Positions 58,285 to 64,000 of a DNA stretch of 64,000 bases are shown in pieces. The notes under the pieces were generated by a model. That model was not told the origin of the DNA and ran no database searches. It saw only the letters and a list, made by a program, of their open reading frames with translations. Position 1 is the stretch's first letter; every line of letters begins with the position of its first letter. The translations under genes were made by a program, and so were the position numbers. Origin of the DNA: CAZYLZ01 sp964648335 (lineage in GTDB: Bacteria > Patescibacteriota > Minisyncoccia > Phycocordibacterales > UBA2100); the NCBI GenBank assembly GCA_964648335.1, contig CAZYLZ010000003.1, positions 23,346-87,345 of the forward strand, read 5' to 3'.

Positions 58285-58356
58285 GCCCCTGTAGTTCAAT
58301 GGATAGAACTGAGCTCTTCTAAGGCTTTAATGTAGGTTCGATTCCTACCGGGGGCA
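58285..58356 (+). tRNA. tRNA-Arg (anticodon TCT)
   Basis: 72 nt: acceptor GCCCCTG/CGGGGGC (one G-T pair), D arm GTTCAATGGATAGAAC, anticodon loop with TCT, T arm GTAGG-TTCGATT-CCTAC, discriminator A followed by CC. Confidence 0.93.
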
Positions 58357-58376
58357 CCGAATGTAATGAGGGGACT

Positions 58377-58392
58377 CCGGTAGGAATCGAAC
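58377..58392 (-). repeat. Inverted copy of the tRNA-Arg(TCT) T arm
   Basis: 16 nt identical, on the minus strand, to 58337-58352 (GTTCGATTCCTACCGG). A hairpin with arms CAAACAGTG/CACTGTTTG follows (58400-58422). Confidence 0.8.
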
Positions 58393-58423
58393 GCCGGACC
58401 AAACAGTGTAATGCACTGTTTGG

Positions 58424-58474
58424 GAGGCGGGGCAGGAGCCACTTGCTCGTCATGCGAGCTTAGTGAGCTCACGC
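58424..58474 (+). repeat. Divergent REP-like element near tRNA-Arg(TCT)
   Basis: Begins with the family foot GAGGCGGG, then a hairpin GAGCCACT..GCTCG/CGAGC..AGTGAGCTC with one unpaired A in the 3' outer arm. It is longer than the 43-nt type and less regular. It abuts a copy of the tRNA 3' end at 58475. Confidence 0.55.
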
Positions 58475-58491
58475 CGATTCCTACCGGGGGC
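58475..58491 (+). repeat. 17-bp direct copy of the tRNA-Arg(TCT) 3' end
   Basis: Identical to 58339-58355, starting at the CGA of the T loop, like the copies after tRNA-Ser and tRNA-Val. Confidence 0.85.
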
Positions 58492-58518
58492 GCAAATCGA
58501 GCGAGCGCAGACTTGTGC
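58490..58518 (+). repeat. Second dispersed repeat type, copy 2
   Basis: Same inverted repeat as 30155-30181 (arms CGCAAATC/GACTTGTG, loop GAGCGAGCGCA). About 20 nt further (58529-58555) a GC-rich stretch with CGGCGCGAG also matches the minus strand around 30028-30052. Confidence 0.6.
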
Positions 58519-58605
58519 CCGACAGAGCGCAACGGCGCGAGTCGCGGCCACACATGCCTGCCGGAGCGATCTTTTGTTTGCCGTTGCGACGAGGCAAAAA
58601 ACCGC

Positions 58606-58649
58606 GAGCGGGGTCGCGCAAAAAATACGTCAGTAATTTTATGCGTGAC
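58606..58649 (+). repeat. REP-like hairpin element, further copy after tRNA-Arg(TCT)
   Basis: 44 nt: foot GAGCGGG, outer arm GTCGCGCA, inner arm AAAAATAC, tetraloop GTCA, GTAATTTT (one mismatch), bulged A, outer arm TGCGTGAC. Confidence 0.75.
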
Positions 58650-58743
58650 CACATCTTGCGAAGAAGGGGCCATAGAAACCACGGATTTGAAACTCCTGCG
58701 GCAAGGTGCCAAAATCTATTTTCGCGTGTATACTCGCATCCAA

Positions 58744-58825
58744 GCGCCCTTAGCTCAGTTGGTAGAGGGTAAAGCACGCAAAGCTTTACCCATTTACAGA
58801 GAGCAGGTCGTGGTAGGTGGTAGGA
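58744..58825 (+). pseudogene. Degenerate tRNA-Val copy
   Basis: The first 24 nt (58744-58767) equal the first 24 nt of tRNA-Val. An 8-bp hairpin (GGTAAAGC/GCTTTACC) replaces the next part, then CATTTACA (the anticodon loop sequence) and a decayed remainder follow. A TATACT box (58729-58734) is in front and may also drive the intact tRNA. Confidence 0.75.
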
Positions 58826-58832
58826 ACGATAT

Positions 58833-58905
58833 GCGCCCTTAGCTCAGTTGGTAGAGCAACTCATTTACACTGAGAGGGTCGGGGGTTCGAGTCCCTCAGG
58901 GCGCA
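58833..58905 (+). tRNA. tRNA-Val (anticodon TAC)
   Basis: 73 nt: acceptor GCGCCCT/AGGGCGC, D arm AGCTCAGTTGGTAGAGC, anticodon loop TTTACAC, T arm GGGGG-TTCGAGT-CCCTC, discriminator A. Confidence 0.95.
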
Positions 58906-58951
58906 CAGATAACAAAAGACCTGCACACTGCAGGTCTTTTGTTATCTGTGC
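58903..58951 (+). terminator. 23-bp perfect hairpin after tRNA-Val
   Basis: 58903-58925 pairs perfectly with 58929-58951 around a 3-nt loop and includes TCTTTTG in the right arm. It starts inside the last bases of the tRNA, so it is an inverted duplication of the tRNA 3' edge as well as a possible terminator. Confidence 0.75.
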
Positions 58952-58983
58952 TTGAGGACGAGAAGGTCGGAGTCTGACGAGAC

Positions 58984-59026
58984 GAGGCGGGGTCGCATGC
59001 GTTTCTAGCAAGAAACGACATGTGAC
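58984..59026 (+). repeat. REP-like hairpin element, copy near tRNA-Val
   Basis: 43 nt: foot GAGGCGGG, outer arm GTCGCATG, inner arm CGTTTCT, tetraloop AGCA, AGAAACG, bulged A, outer arm CATGTGAC. Fully paired apart from the bulge. Confidence 0.85.
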
Positions 59027-59038
59027 CGAGTCCCTCAG
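59027..59038 (+). repeat. 12-bp direct copy of the tRNA-Val 3' part
   Basis: CGAGTCCCTCAG, identical to 58888-58899, starting at the CGA of the T loop and directly abutting the REP-like hairpin. Confidence 0.7.
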
Positions 59039-59065
59039 ACATGCAACGTTTGATACAATCACGCT

Positions 59066-59341
59066 ATGACGGAACTCCACGCGATACTCAAAGGACGGGT
59101 GCAGATGGTGATGATGCGGGATTACGTGCAGCGCAAGGCGAGCGCTCTCGGGCTCACTGGCACTGTGCAAAACCTGCAAGACGGCTCAGTCGAGGTGGTG
59201 GCGCACGGACCGCAGCATGCGCTCGAGGCCCTTGCAGAAAAACTCCATAAAGGGTCGGTCCTCTCGCGGGTCGACGAAGTCAGTATCGAGTTTCGGATAC
59301 CGAACGAGACGTTCGCCGACTTCCATATCAAGTACGTCTGA
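59066..59341 (+). CDS. Acylphosphatase-family protein
   Basis: 91 residues, the normal size. It has the family start ILKGRVQMVMMRDYVQRKASALGLTGTVQNLQDGSVEVVAHG, shown here by key parts: GRVQxVxxR with the phosphate-binding Arg and the VQN with the catalytic Asn. The usual GVGFR is changed to MVMMR. Acylphosphatases hydrolyse acyl phosphates in the cytoplasm. A TACAAT box (59054-59059) ends 6 nt before the ATG, which suggests a leaderless mRNA. Confidence 0.88.
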   Translation: MTELHAILKGRVQMVMMRDYVQRKASALGLTGTVQNLQDGSVEVVAHGPQHALEALAEKLHKGSVLSRVDEVSIEFRIPNETFADFHIKYV

Positions 59342-59413
59342 TAGGCCCCCTCCTTTAACGAAGAGGAAGGGGTAAAAATTGACCAGAGTGTGAAAATCCG
59401 CTACCGTCTCTAG

Positions 59414-60094
59414 ATGAGCCAAAAGACTCCTAAGACCGTCGGTATCATCCTCGACGGCAATCGCCGCTGGGCCAAAGAGCGGGGCATGCCTACGCTCGAG
59501 GGGCATCGCCGTGGAATGAACAATATCGAGCCGGTCGTGCTTGCCTTGCGCGATCGCGGTGTCGAGCACGTTCCCGTCTTTGCGTTCTCGACCGAAAATT
59601 GGAACCGCAGCGAGACCGAGGTGACCTACCTCATGCAGCTCTTCGAAGAAGCGATCAAAGACAAGCTCTCCAAGCTCAACGAAGAGGGTGTGGCGGTACG
59701 GTTTGTCGGGCAGCGCGAGCGTTTTGCTCAGAAACTGCAGATCGCAATGCGTGACGTCGAAGCAAAGAATTCGAAGACTCCGCGTACGACGTTGTGGGTC
59801 TGTCTTTCATACGGGGGCAGGGCAGAAGTGGTAGAGGCTGCACAGGCGCTTGTACGCAAAGGTTCCGAGATCACCGAAGAGTCTATTGCTACACACCTGT
59901 GGACTGCCGATATGCCGGATGCCGACATCATCATCCGTACGAGCGGAGAACATAGACTTTCGAACTTCTTGTTATGGAAAAGTGCCTACGCTGAATTGTT
60001 TTTCCCGGATGTCTTCTGGCCTGATTTTTCCGAAAAGGATATCGATACTATTTTTGCAGAATTCGCCACCCGCGAGCGACGCCACGGAAAATAA
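59414..60094 (+). CDS. uppS: Undecaprenyl diphosphate synthase (cis-prenyltransferase)
   Basis: 226 residues. Motifs: IILDGNRRWAKERG (catalytic Asp in DGNRRWA), GHRRGMNN, VFAFSTENWNRS, LSYGGRAEVVEAA, and the C-terminal DIIIRTSGEHRLSNFLLWKSAYAELFF. These are the five conserved blocks of UppS. The product carries peptidoglycan precursors across the membrane, linking to murE and the PBP gene in this window. The start could not be tied to a Shine-Dalgarno. Confidence 0.95.
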   Translation: MSQKTPKTVGIILDGNRRWAKERGMPTLEGHRRGMNNIEPVVLALRDRGVEHVPVFAFSTENWNRSETEVTYLMQLFEEAIKDKLSKLNEEGVAVRFVGQRERFAQKLQIAMRDVEAKNSKTPRTTLWVCLSYGGRAEVVEAAQALVRKGSEITEESIATHLWTADMPDADIIIRTSGEHRLSNFLLWKSAYAELFFPDVFWPDFSEKDIDTIFAEFATRERRHGK

Positions 60095-60097
60095 AAG

Positions 60098-60120
60098 TTC
60101 CCCCGCCGAGATGGCGGGGG
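60098..60120 (-). terminator. Terminator after the 60131 gene
   Basis: Stem CCCCCGCC/GGCGGGGG with a 5-nt loop, followed on the minus strand by AACTTTTATTTT. It is also just after uppS on the plus strand. Confidence 0.65.
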
Positions 60121-60130
60121 AGTAACGAGT

Positions 60131-60391
60131 CTATTCGCCGAGTGCAAGCGAGGCATTCTTAAGTGCTTGCGCTGCTGCTCTCGCGTTCTCGATTTCATCG
60201 AGCGGACGATCGGTTGCGTGCTCGATGTACCCTAGGATCTTCTGCACGAACGGCTTTGTCGGTTCCCAGGGCTTTGTCTTCTGCTTGACGCAGTACTCGA
60301 GCCACTCGCTCGGGGTACGCTCGCTGGGCGATCTGACAATCGCTTTGGCTGCCTCGAGCCCTGCCGCGACGACAGCTTCCTTTGTTGTCAT
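60131..60391 (-). CDS. Small soluble protein of unknown function (86 aa)
   Basis: 86 residues, helical, without signal or membrane segment: MTTKEAVVAAGLEAAKAIV, SEWLEYCVKQKTKPWEPTKPF, and a C-terminal Ala-rich helix. Starts at ATG 60391, which overlaps the stop of the 44-codon gene upstream, and has AGGAG 9 nt before it. Two short proteins in a coupled unit recall toxin-antitoxin or phage-type pairs, but I see no signature of either. Its terminator follows. Confidence 0.65.
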   Translation of the reverse strand: MTTKEAVVAAGLEAAKAIVRSPSERTPSEWLEYCVKQKTKPWEPTKPFVQKILGYIEHATDRPLDEIENARAAAQALKNASLALGE

Positions 60392-60522
60392 CGGCGACGC
60401 TCCTGCTCTTTCGCGACCTCGGCCTTGATTTTGTCGAGATCGAACCCGTTCTGCTTGGCGATACGCGCAAGAATGAGGTCGAGAGCAGAACTCACGGGGA
60501 CGAATGTTGGTATTTTCTGCAT
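60388..60522 (-). CDS. Tiny protein coupled to the 60131 gene (44 aa)
   Basis: 44 residues, MQKIPTFVPVSSALDLILAR then a helical, charged tail rich in Lys, Glu and Arg (AKQNGFDLDKIKAEVAKEQE). It has a clear Shine-Dalgarno (AGGAG, 7 nt before the ATG at 60522) and an ATGA overlap with the next gene; the same AGGAGCGTC leader precedes both starts. No family recognised. Confidence 0.6.
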   Translation of the reverse strand: MQKIPTFVPVSSALDLILARIAKQNGFDLDKIKAEVAKEQERRR

Positions 60523-60575
60523 TTGACGCTCCTGTGGTTTTTTGTTTTTACGCCAAACTCTGGTAGTATTATATC

Positions 60576-61337
60576 ATGATTGACACTAATAATCAAGCAG
60601 AGCCGAAAATTGGCGTGCTGTATGAAGATTCCGACGTCCTCGTGCTCGATAAGCCCGCGGGTCTCGTGGTGCATGGAGATGGTAAAACCAGTGAAAAAAC
60701 GCTCGCAGACTGGCTTTTGGCGCACTACTCGAGTCTAAAAGGGGTGGGCGAGCCGTGGCAGCAAGACGGAGGAGAGACGATCGAGCGCCCCGGCATCGTC
60801 CACCGTCTCGACCGCGAGACATCGGGCGTAATACTTATTGCGAAGAATCAGGCAGCGTATGAGTTTCTTAAGAAAGAATTCCAAGAGCGAACGGCGCAGA
60901 AGACATATAATGCGTTCGTATACGGAAACCTCAAGGAAGCATCCGGCGTCATCAATAAGTCGATTGGCAGGAGTCCAGCCGATTTTAGACGCTGGTCGGC
61001 GCAGCCGGGCGCACGAGGGGAGAAGCGAGCTGCAGTGACCGAGTGGAAGCTGGTACGACAGGGAACCGATGCCGATACTGGCGAGAAGGTAGCCTACCTC
61101 GAGCTCCATCCGCTCACTGGCCGCACGCACCAGATACGCGTGCACCTTAAGGCGATACATCATCCGGTAGTTTCTGACAGCTTGTACGCAACCGGGAAAC
61201 CACAGGCGCTCGGCTTCGTCCGTACTGCACTTCATGCACACAAACTCGCTATCACGCTTCCATCGGGCGCGGTGAAGGAGTTCATGGCGCCGCTTCCGGC
61301 GGACTTTCTACAGGCCCTCGAGCATGGTATGAATTAG
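60576..61337 (+). CDS. RluA-family pseudouridine synthase
   Basis: 253 residues without an S4 domain. Motifs: DSDVLVLDKPAGLVVHGDG, the catalytic Asp in GIVHRLDRETSGVILIAKN, KTYNAFVYG, and the LELHPLTGRTHQIRVHLKAIHHPVVSD block. RluA/RluD enzymes isomerise uridines in 23S rRNA or tRNA; which site cannot be told. A TATTAT-like box ends about 5 nt before the ATG. Confidence 0.93.
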   Translation: MIDTNNQAEPKIGVLYEDSDVLVLDKPAGLVVHGDGKTSEKTLADWLLAHYSSLKGVGEPWQQDGGETIERPGIVHRLDRETSGVILIAKNQAAYEFLKKEFQERTAQKTYNAFVYGNLKEASGVINKSIGRSPADFRRWSAQPGARGEKRAAVTEWKLVRQGTDADTGEKVAYLELHPLTGRTHQIRVHLKAIHHPVVSDSLYATGKPQALGFVRTALHAHKLAITLPSGAVKEFMAPLPADFLQALEHGMN

Positions 61338-61370
61338 CCAGCCAGAACGGTGGGTAGAAAGGAATCTGAA

Positions 61371-61763
61371 ATGTCGACAAATCTCGTTACACTCTTCGAA
61401 CGATTGGCGCTCGGTTGCGAAATCAACCAGCAGTCGTTTCCGCACAGGCCGATAAAGCCCGATGACGCGTTCGTGCATGACGCCAAGTACCGTCTCGTGT
61501 GCATGATGGAGCAGGTGGGAACTCTCTCGCGCTGTCTGAAGGGAACTGACAAGGGAATGGAAATGAAGCGTGAAGATATTTTGACCATGCGTGCCTCTGC
61601 GCTCCAACTTACTGTTGCGAGCATGCAAATGTTCATGCTTACCAACCATCCAATAGAAGGTTTGGCAGGTACCGATGCGGCGCAGCTGGCGCAGTACATC
61701 GATTGGCAGTTTCCAGCTCCCAAGTCCGATGCCCCTAAAGGCATTCAAGAGAACGCTCTCTGA
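61371..61763 (+). CDS. Soluble protein of unknown function (130 aa)
   Basis: Start at 61371 chosen for the AAAGGA 7 nt upstream; 61350 is in frame too. 130 residues, helical, Met-rich (MEMKREDILTMRASALQLTVASMQMFM), with four Cys in the first half (LGCEIN, LVCMMEQ, SRCLKG and others). No signal peptide. Not recognised. It ends in a good terminator and follows the pseudouridine synthase by 33 nt. Confidence 0.7.
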   Translation: MSTNLVTLFERLALGCEINQQSFPHRPIKPDDAFVHDAKYRLVCMMEQVGTLSRCLKGTDKGMEMKREDILTMRASALQLTVASMQMFMLTNHPIEGLAGTDAAQLAQYIDWQFPAPKSDAPKGIQENAL

Positions 61764-61775
61764 TACCTGCGAATT

Positions 61776-61809
61776 AACCACCTTGTCACGAAACAAGGTG
61801 GTTTTTTAT
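61776..61809 (+). terminator. Terminator after the 61371 gene
   Basis: An 11-bp stem AACCACCTTGT/ACAAGGTGGTT followed by TTTT. Confidence 0.85.
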
Positions 61810-61840
61810 TCGCTGGCAGCTCGATGTATATCGAGGTTTT

Positions 61841-61869
61841 TTGTGGTATCCGGACTGGGCAGATACAAT
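61841..61869 (+). promoter_or_regulatory. Promoter of the 61878 gene
   Basis: TTGTGG (61841-61846), 17-bp spacer, TACAAT (61864-61869); the ATG follows 8 nt later. Confidence 0.6.
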
Positions 61870-61877
61870 GGTCACAT

Positions 61878-62717
61878 ATGAGAAATCAAGAAATACCGAA
61901 GCGGAGCGAGATGTCCGAACAAAACAGCATGCGCGCCTCGGCGTCCGAATTCTTGAACTGGATCATGCTTGGCGGATTCGTCGCACTCGCCGCGACAACC
62001 GGAAAGCTCCCCGAGGACCCTAAGAAAGCGCCGATGACGATTACTGAGCCTTTGGCCCGAGAGCCTGTCGCGGACGTCGGACAGAAAGTATCTGTCACTC
62101 CCGCTTCTGCGCACTACGAGCTTGAGCCGAACGAAGTCCTGTTGGGCAGGATAACCATCCCAGGCAGCCGTGACGAAACCACAATCGACACGGCGCCCGT
62201 ACGGTCCGAAGAGATCGACTCAATGCTCGGCGCTCTCAGAATCTATACAAACGAACTGCAGGATCCGAAAGAGAAAGTTCGCGTTTCGATGCTCTCGGAA
62301 GGCACTATCAGGACCGCATGCCGCTTCGCGAGCGACTGGTTCGTAAAAGAAAATGCGCATCTTACGGACGTCTTTTCCTACCTCGAAAAGAGGAGTGGGG
62401 CGTGGACTCCCGAATTTACCGCTGTCGTGAAGAAAGTGATAGGCCAGTCTATGGGGTACGTGAAGGACGAGCCTGCGTTGATGGCCATGGTGCAAGCAAA
62501 ACTCAAAGAAGGGCAACCGTTTAAATGCGGTTTCTTATTGAACATGGCGCAGTACCAGCTTACGACCATGCAGGCGCTCAGCGTGCTCTTTTTGACCGAA
62601 GCGGCAGGGCAGATAGAGAAAGATTCGAAGAGTGACGACCTCGGAGTTAGAGAAGATGCCAAGAAGGCGTCGAAAGCGCTCGTTGAATCGATAGCGACGG
62701 CGATGGGGGATAAATAA
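61878..62717 (+). CDS. Membrane-anchored protein of unknown function (279 aa)
   Basis: 279 residues from ATG 61878; 61911 is an alternative. One weak hydrophobic helix near the N-terminus (FLNWIMLGGFVALAATTG, about 25-42), a Pro/Thr-rich linker, then a helical domain (about 100-279) including ACRFASDWFVKENAHLTDVFSYLEK given here by its core SDWFVKENAHLTDVF, and LNMAQYQLTTMQALSVLFLTE. No family recognised. It has its own promoter and shares a terminator with the convergent CYTH gene. Confidence 0.75.
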   Translation: MRNQEIPKRSEMSEQNSMRASASEFLNWIMLGGFVALAATTGKLPEDPKKAPMTITEPLAREPVADVGQKVSVTPASAHYELEPNEVLLGRITIPGSRDETTIDTAPVRSEEIDSMLGALRIYTNELQDPKEKVRVSMLSEGTIRTACRFASDWFVKENAHLTDVFSYLEKRSGAWTPEFTAVVKKVIGQSMGYVKDEPALMAMVQAKLKEGQPFKCGFLLNMAQYQLTTMQALSVLFLTEAAGQIEKDSKSDDLGVREDAKKASKALVESIATAMGDK

Positions 62718-62718
62718 A

Positions 62719-62744
62719 AGACCTCGGCACTCTGGCCGAGGTCT
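62719..62744. terminator. Bidirectional terminator between 61878 and 62749 genes
   Basis: A 10-bp stem AGACCTCGGC/GCCGAGGTCT with a 6-nt loop; on the minus strand it is followed by TTTTATTTA. Confidence 0.75.
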
Positions 62745-62748
62745 GCGA

Positions 62749-63843
62749 TCATCCAGCTCCCGCGATGCTTGCATTCGTAAATGCTCGCTCGCCAGTAACT
62801 TCACGTAGTATAGGGATCCACGGCGGCAGTTCGATATGCTCTGCCATGTCGATCACCTCGACCTCAAGCAAGGCGAGGGAGTCGTTTGGCGCGTCGAAGA
62901 GATCGAGTTCGAAGTACCGGTAGTTCCACAAAAAGGCGACGCGCGCTTTACTGATTGATGGCGCAGGGCTTCTGGTCGCCTGTCGGTATTCGGTATCGGT
63001 TATGACCCGCTCGTGTTCGACAGAGATCCCGGGAGAGACAAAGGTTTTGTAGGTCTTGGTGTGGATGCGACCGTCAGCAAGAGTCGTTCTACGGACACGA
63101 CAAGGTGTATCGTGCTCGTCGAGTACATAGTGCTGTTCGATAAGCGGTATCACATGTTGCACCGGTACCGGAAGGACCAGCCTTGCACGATCCACCAAGA
63201 ACTTGCGCTCGATCTCGAGGGGCTCGGGTATGCCGATTGCGTGTGCGATATGTGCCTTGAACCGATGCATCTTGGCATCGAAGCCCCCGGGTCCGTTTTC
63301 GATAACACGCAGATGCGAATGATCGAGATATGTTCTGATGGTCCGTGCCTCTACTTCTTGCGCATGCTCAAGTGACTCGTATCGAGCGGCATTGTTGGCA
63401 CTCGTGTAGAACGCTTCAGCGCCGACGGCTGCGGACTGCAGATGAAGTACATGGCTATAGCCCTGCAAGATCGACGTTCGCGTGAGCCCAAGTTCAGAAA
63501 GGATTTCTGAAAATGGCGTCTCATCAAGATAGATAGCTCCATCGAGCATGCCACGGTCGAAGAGGAGTACTGCCTTGGCTGATGCCGGAAGCCTGCGGGC
63601 TTTGTCGCGATACATGCTCTCGTTTTGCATCTGCAGCTCGAGTACCTGTCTTTGGAAAGCACTGCGCTCGGCAGGAGTCCCGCCTGGCTTCTGTCCTGCG
63701 AGAATGAGCGTCGTCGCGCTCTCAGGGACTATGATCGGCGTGTAGCCGATCTCGACGAGCCATTCGGCGACTTGGGCGAGCCCTGTCGTCTTGCCGCTAC
63801 AGGGACCGCCGGTGACGAGGATTCGGGGTGTGTCGTGGTGCAT
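62749..63843 (-). CDS. P-loop (AAA_28/NadR-like) ATPase fused to a CYTH domain
   Basis: 364 residues from the ATG at 63843, set by a Shine-Dalgarno GGAGG 6 nt upstream. The N-terminal half (about 5-185) is a P-loop NTPase of the AAA_28/NadR kinase-like type: Walker A GGPCSGKTT (12-20), VLLFDRGMLDGAIYL, and a lid-like basic stretch. The C-terminal half (about 208-364) is a CYTH/triphosphate-tunnel domain with the ExExK motif LEIERKFLV (Glu210, Glu212, Lys214), CRVRRTT, KTYKTF and LLEVEVID. CYTH domains act on triphosphates or polyphosphate. The fusion suggests a nucleotide- or polyphosphate-linked activity; exact substrate unknown. Confidence 0.85.
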   Translation of the reverse strand: MHHDTPRILVTGGPCSGKTTGLAQVAEWLVEIGYTPIIVPESATTLILAGQKPGGTPAERSAFQRQVLELQMQNESMYRDKARRLPASAKAVLLFDRGMLDGAIYLDETPFSEILSELGLTRTSILQGYSHVLHLQSAAVGAEAFYTSANNAARYESLEHAQEVEARTIRTYLDHSHLRVIENGPGGFDAKMHRFKAHIAHAIGIPEPLEIERKFLVDRARLVLPVPVQHVIPLIEQHYVLDEHDTPCRVRRTTLADGRIHTKTYKTFVSPGISVEHERVITDTEYRQATRSPAPSISKARVAFLWNYRYFELDLFDAPNDSLALLEVEVIDMAEHIELPPWIPILREVTGERAFTNASIAGAG

Positions 63844-63989
63844 TGTTACCTCCGTTGAGTTAAGGGACTGTCCGGACGCACTGTACAAGAGGGGCGGGCA
63901 CAGCGAAAGGCAAGTGCTTTTACCCTGCTAAAGGGGAGAGGTTCGAACCATTTGCTTCGCACAAGAGTCCGTGATACAGTACGGCCCAC

Positions 63990-64000
63990 ATGGCTAACAC
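63990..64000 (+). CDS. First codons of a gene cut by the window end
   Basis: ATG followed by GCT AAC at the very end, with a TACAGT box ending 9 nt before it, as at other leaderless starts here. Nothing can be said about the product. The 63844-63989 stretch holds a lone T-arm-like GGTTCGAACC (63936-63945) but no full tRNA. Confidence 0.3.

Noticed and set aside
63936..63945. tRNA near the right end (GGTTCGAACC)
   Set aside because: Only a T-arm-like palindrome is present; no acceptor, D or anticodon arms can be folded around it. It may be another tRNA-derived fragment.
1..64000. CRISPR array
   Set aside because: No regularly spaced direct repeats with unique spacers and no cas genes were seen.

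Overview
The window looks like the origin-proximal part of a chromosome from the candidate phyla radiation (Patescibacteria, most likely a Parcubacteria/Kaiserbacteria-type lineage). The evidence is: the order jag-yidC-rnpA-rpmH | dnaA-oriC-dnaN; shortened versions of housekeeping proteins (YebC, a HolA-like delta subunit, PolA without a proofreading exonuclease, Jag without its N-terminal domain); a dispersed type IV pilus system; a VirB2-like pilin; a lamin-tail protein; a very large exported protein; and normal use of TGA as stop. There are five intact tRNA genes, no rRNA and no CRISPR array. One 100-N block at 51456 is an assembly artefact between overlapping contig ends.

Layout. 1-2.3 kb: three overlapping exported or membrane genes (Ig-like protein, anchored beta-propeller, VirB2/TrbC-like pilin). 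2.3-7.2 kb: origin region. 7.2-12.6 kb, mostly minus strand: class A PBP, ruvC, a LapG-type cysteine peptidase, yebC, ruvB. 12.6-13.1 kb: no credible protein, but a promoter, long-range helices and a terminator that look like a structured RNA of about 490 nt. 13.1-20.5 kb: pilB, an M28 peptidase, an unknown gene with an attenuator-like leader, tsaE, polA, holA-like. 20.6-27.6 kb and 30.4-45.6 kb: a large secretome with proteins that combine Gly-rich linkers, tandem Ig-like C-termini and a new C..PW..FD..C..G[YF] motif, including a VanY-type D,D-peptidase and a 3,797-residue protein with amidase-like, M15-like and possible TIM-barrel domains. Between them lie murE, ruvA, rpsT, a SpoU methyltransferase and tRNA-Lys and tRNA-Arg. 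45.6-52.6 kb: pilin, yvcK-like gene, MacA/MacB-type efflux genes, cupredoxin. 52.7-64 kb: a frameshifted TMEM175-like gene, tRNA-Ser, ruvX, a tRNA-binding OB protein, pilM and pilN/pilO-like genes, tRNA-Arg and tRNA-Val, acylphosphatase, uppS, an RluA-family synthase, small unknown genes and a P-loop/CYTH fusion.

How it fits together. Envelope growth (murE, PBP, uppS, yidC), recombination (ruvA, ruvB, ruvC, ruvX, polA) and pili (pilB, pilM, pilN/O-like, pilin) sit among exported peptidoglycan-active proteins. This would suit a small cell living on the surface of another bacterium; that lifestyle is inference.

The most unusual feature is non-coding. Six copies of a 43-44 nt REP-like hairpin (tetraloop, one bulged A, covarying arms), plus one divergent relative, occur only beside tRNA genes. 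At tRNA-Ser, tRNA-Val and tRNA-Arg(TCT) the hairpin element abuts a second copy of the tRNA 3' end that starts at the same T-loop base each time, like tiny att-flanked insertions. Many promoters also place the -10 box 6-9 nt before the ATG, implying leaderless mRNAs.
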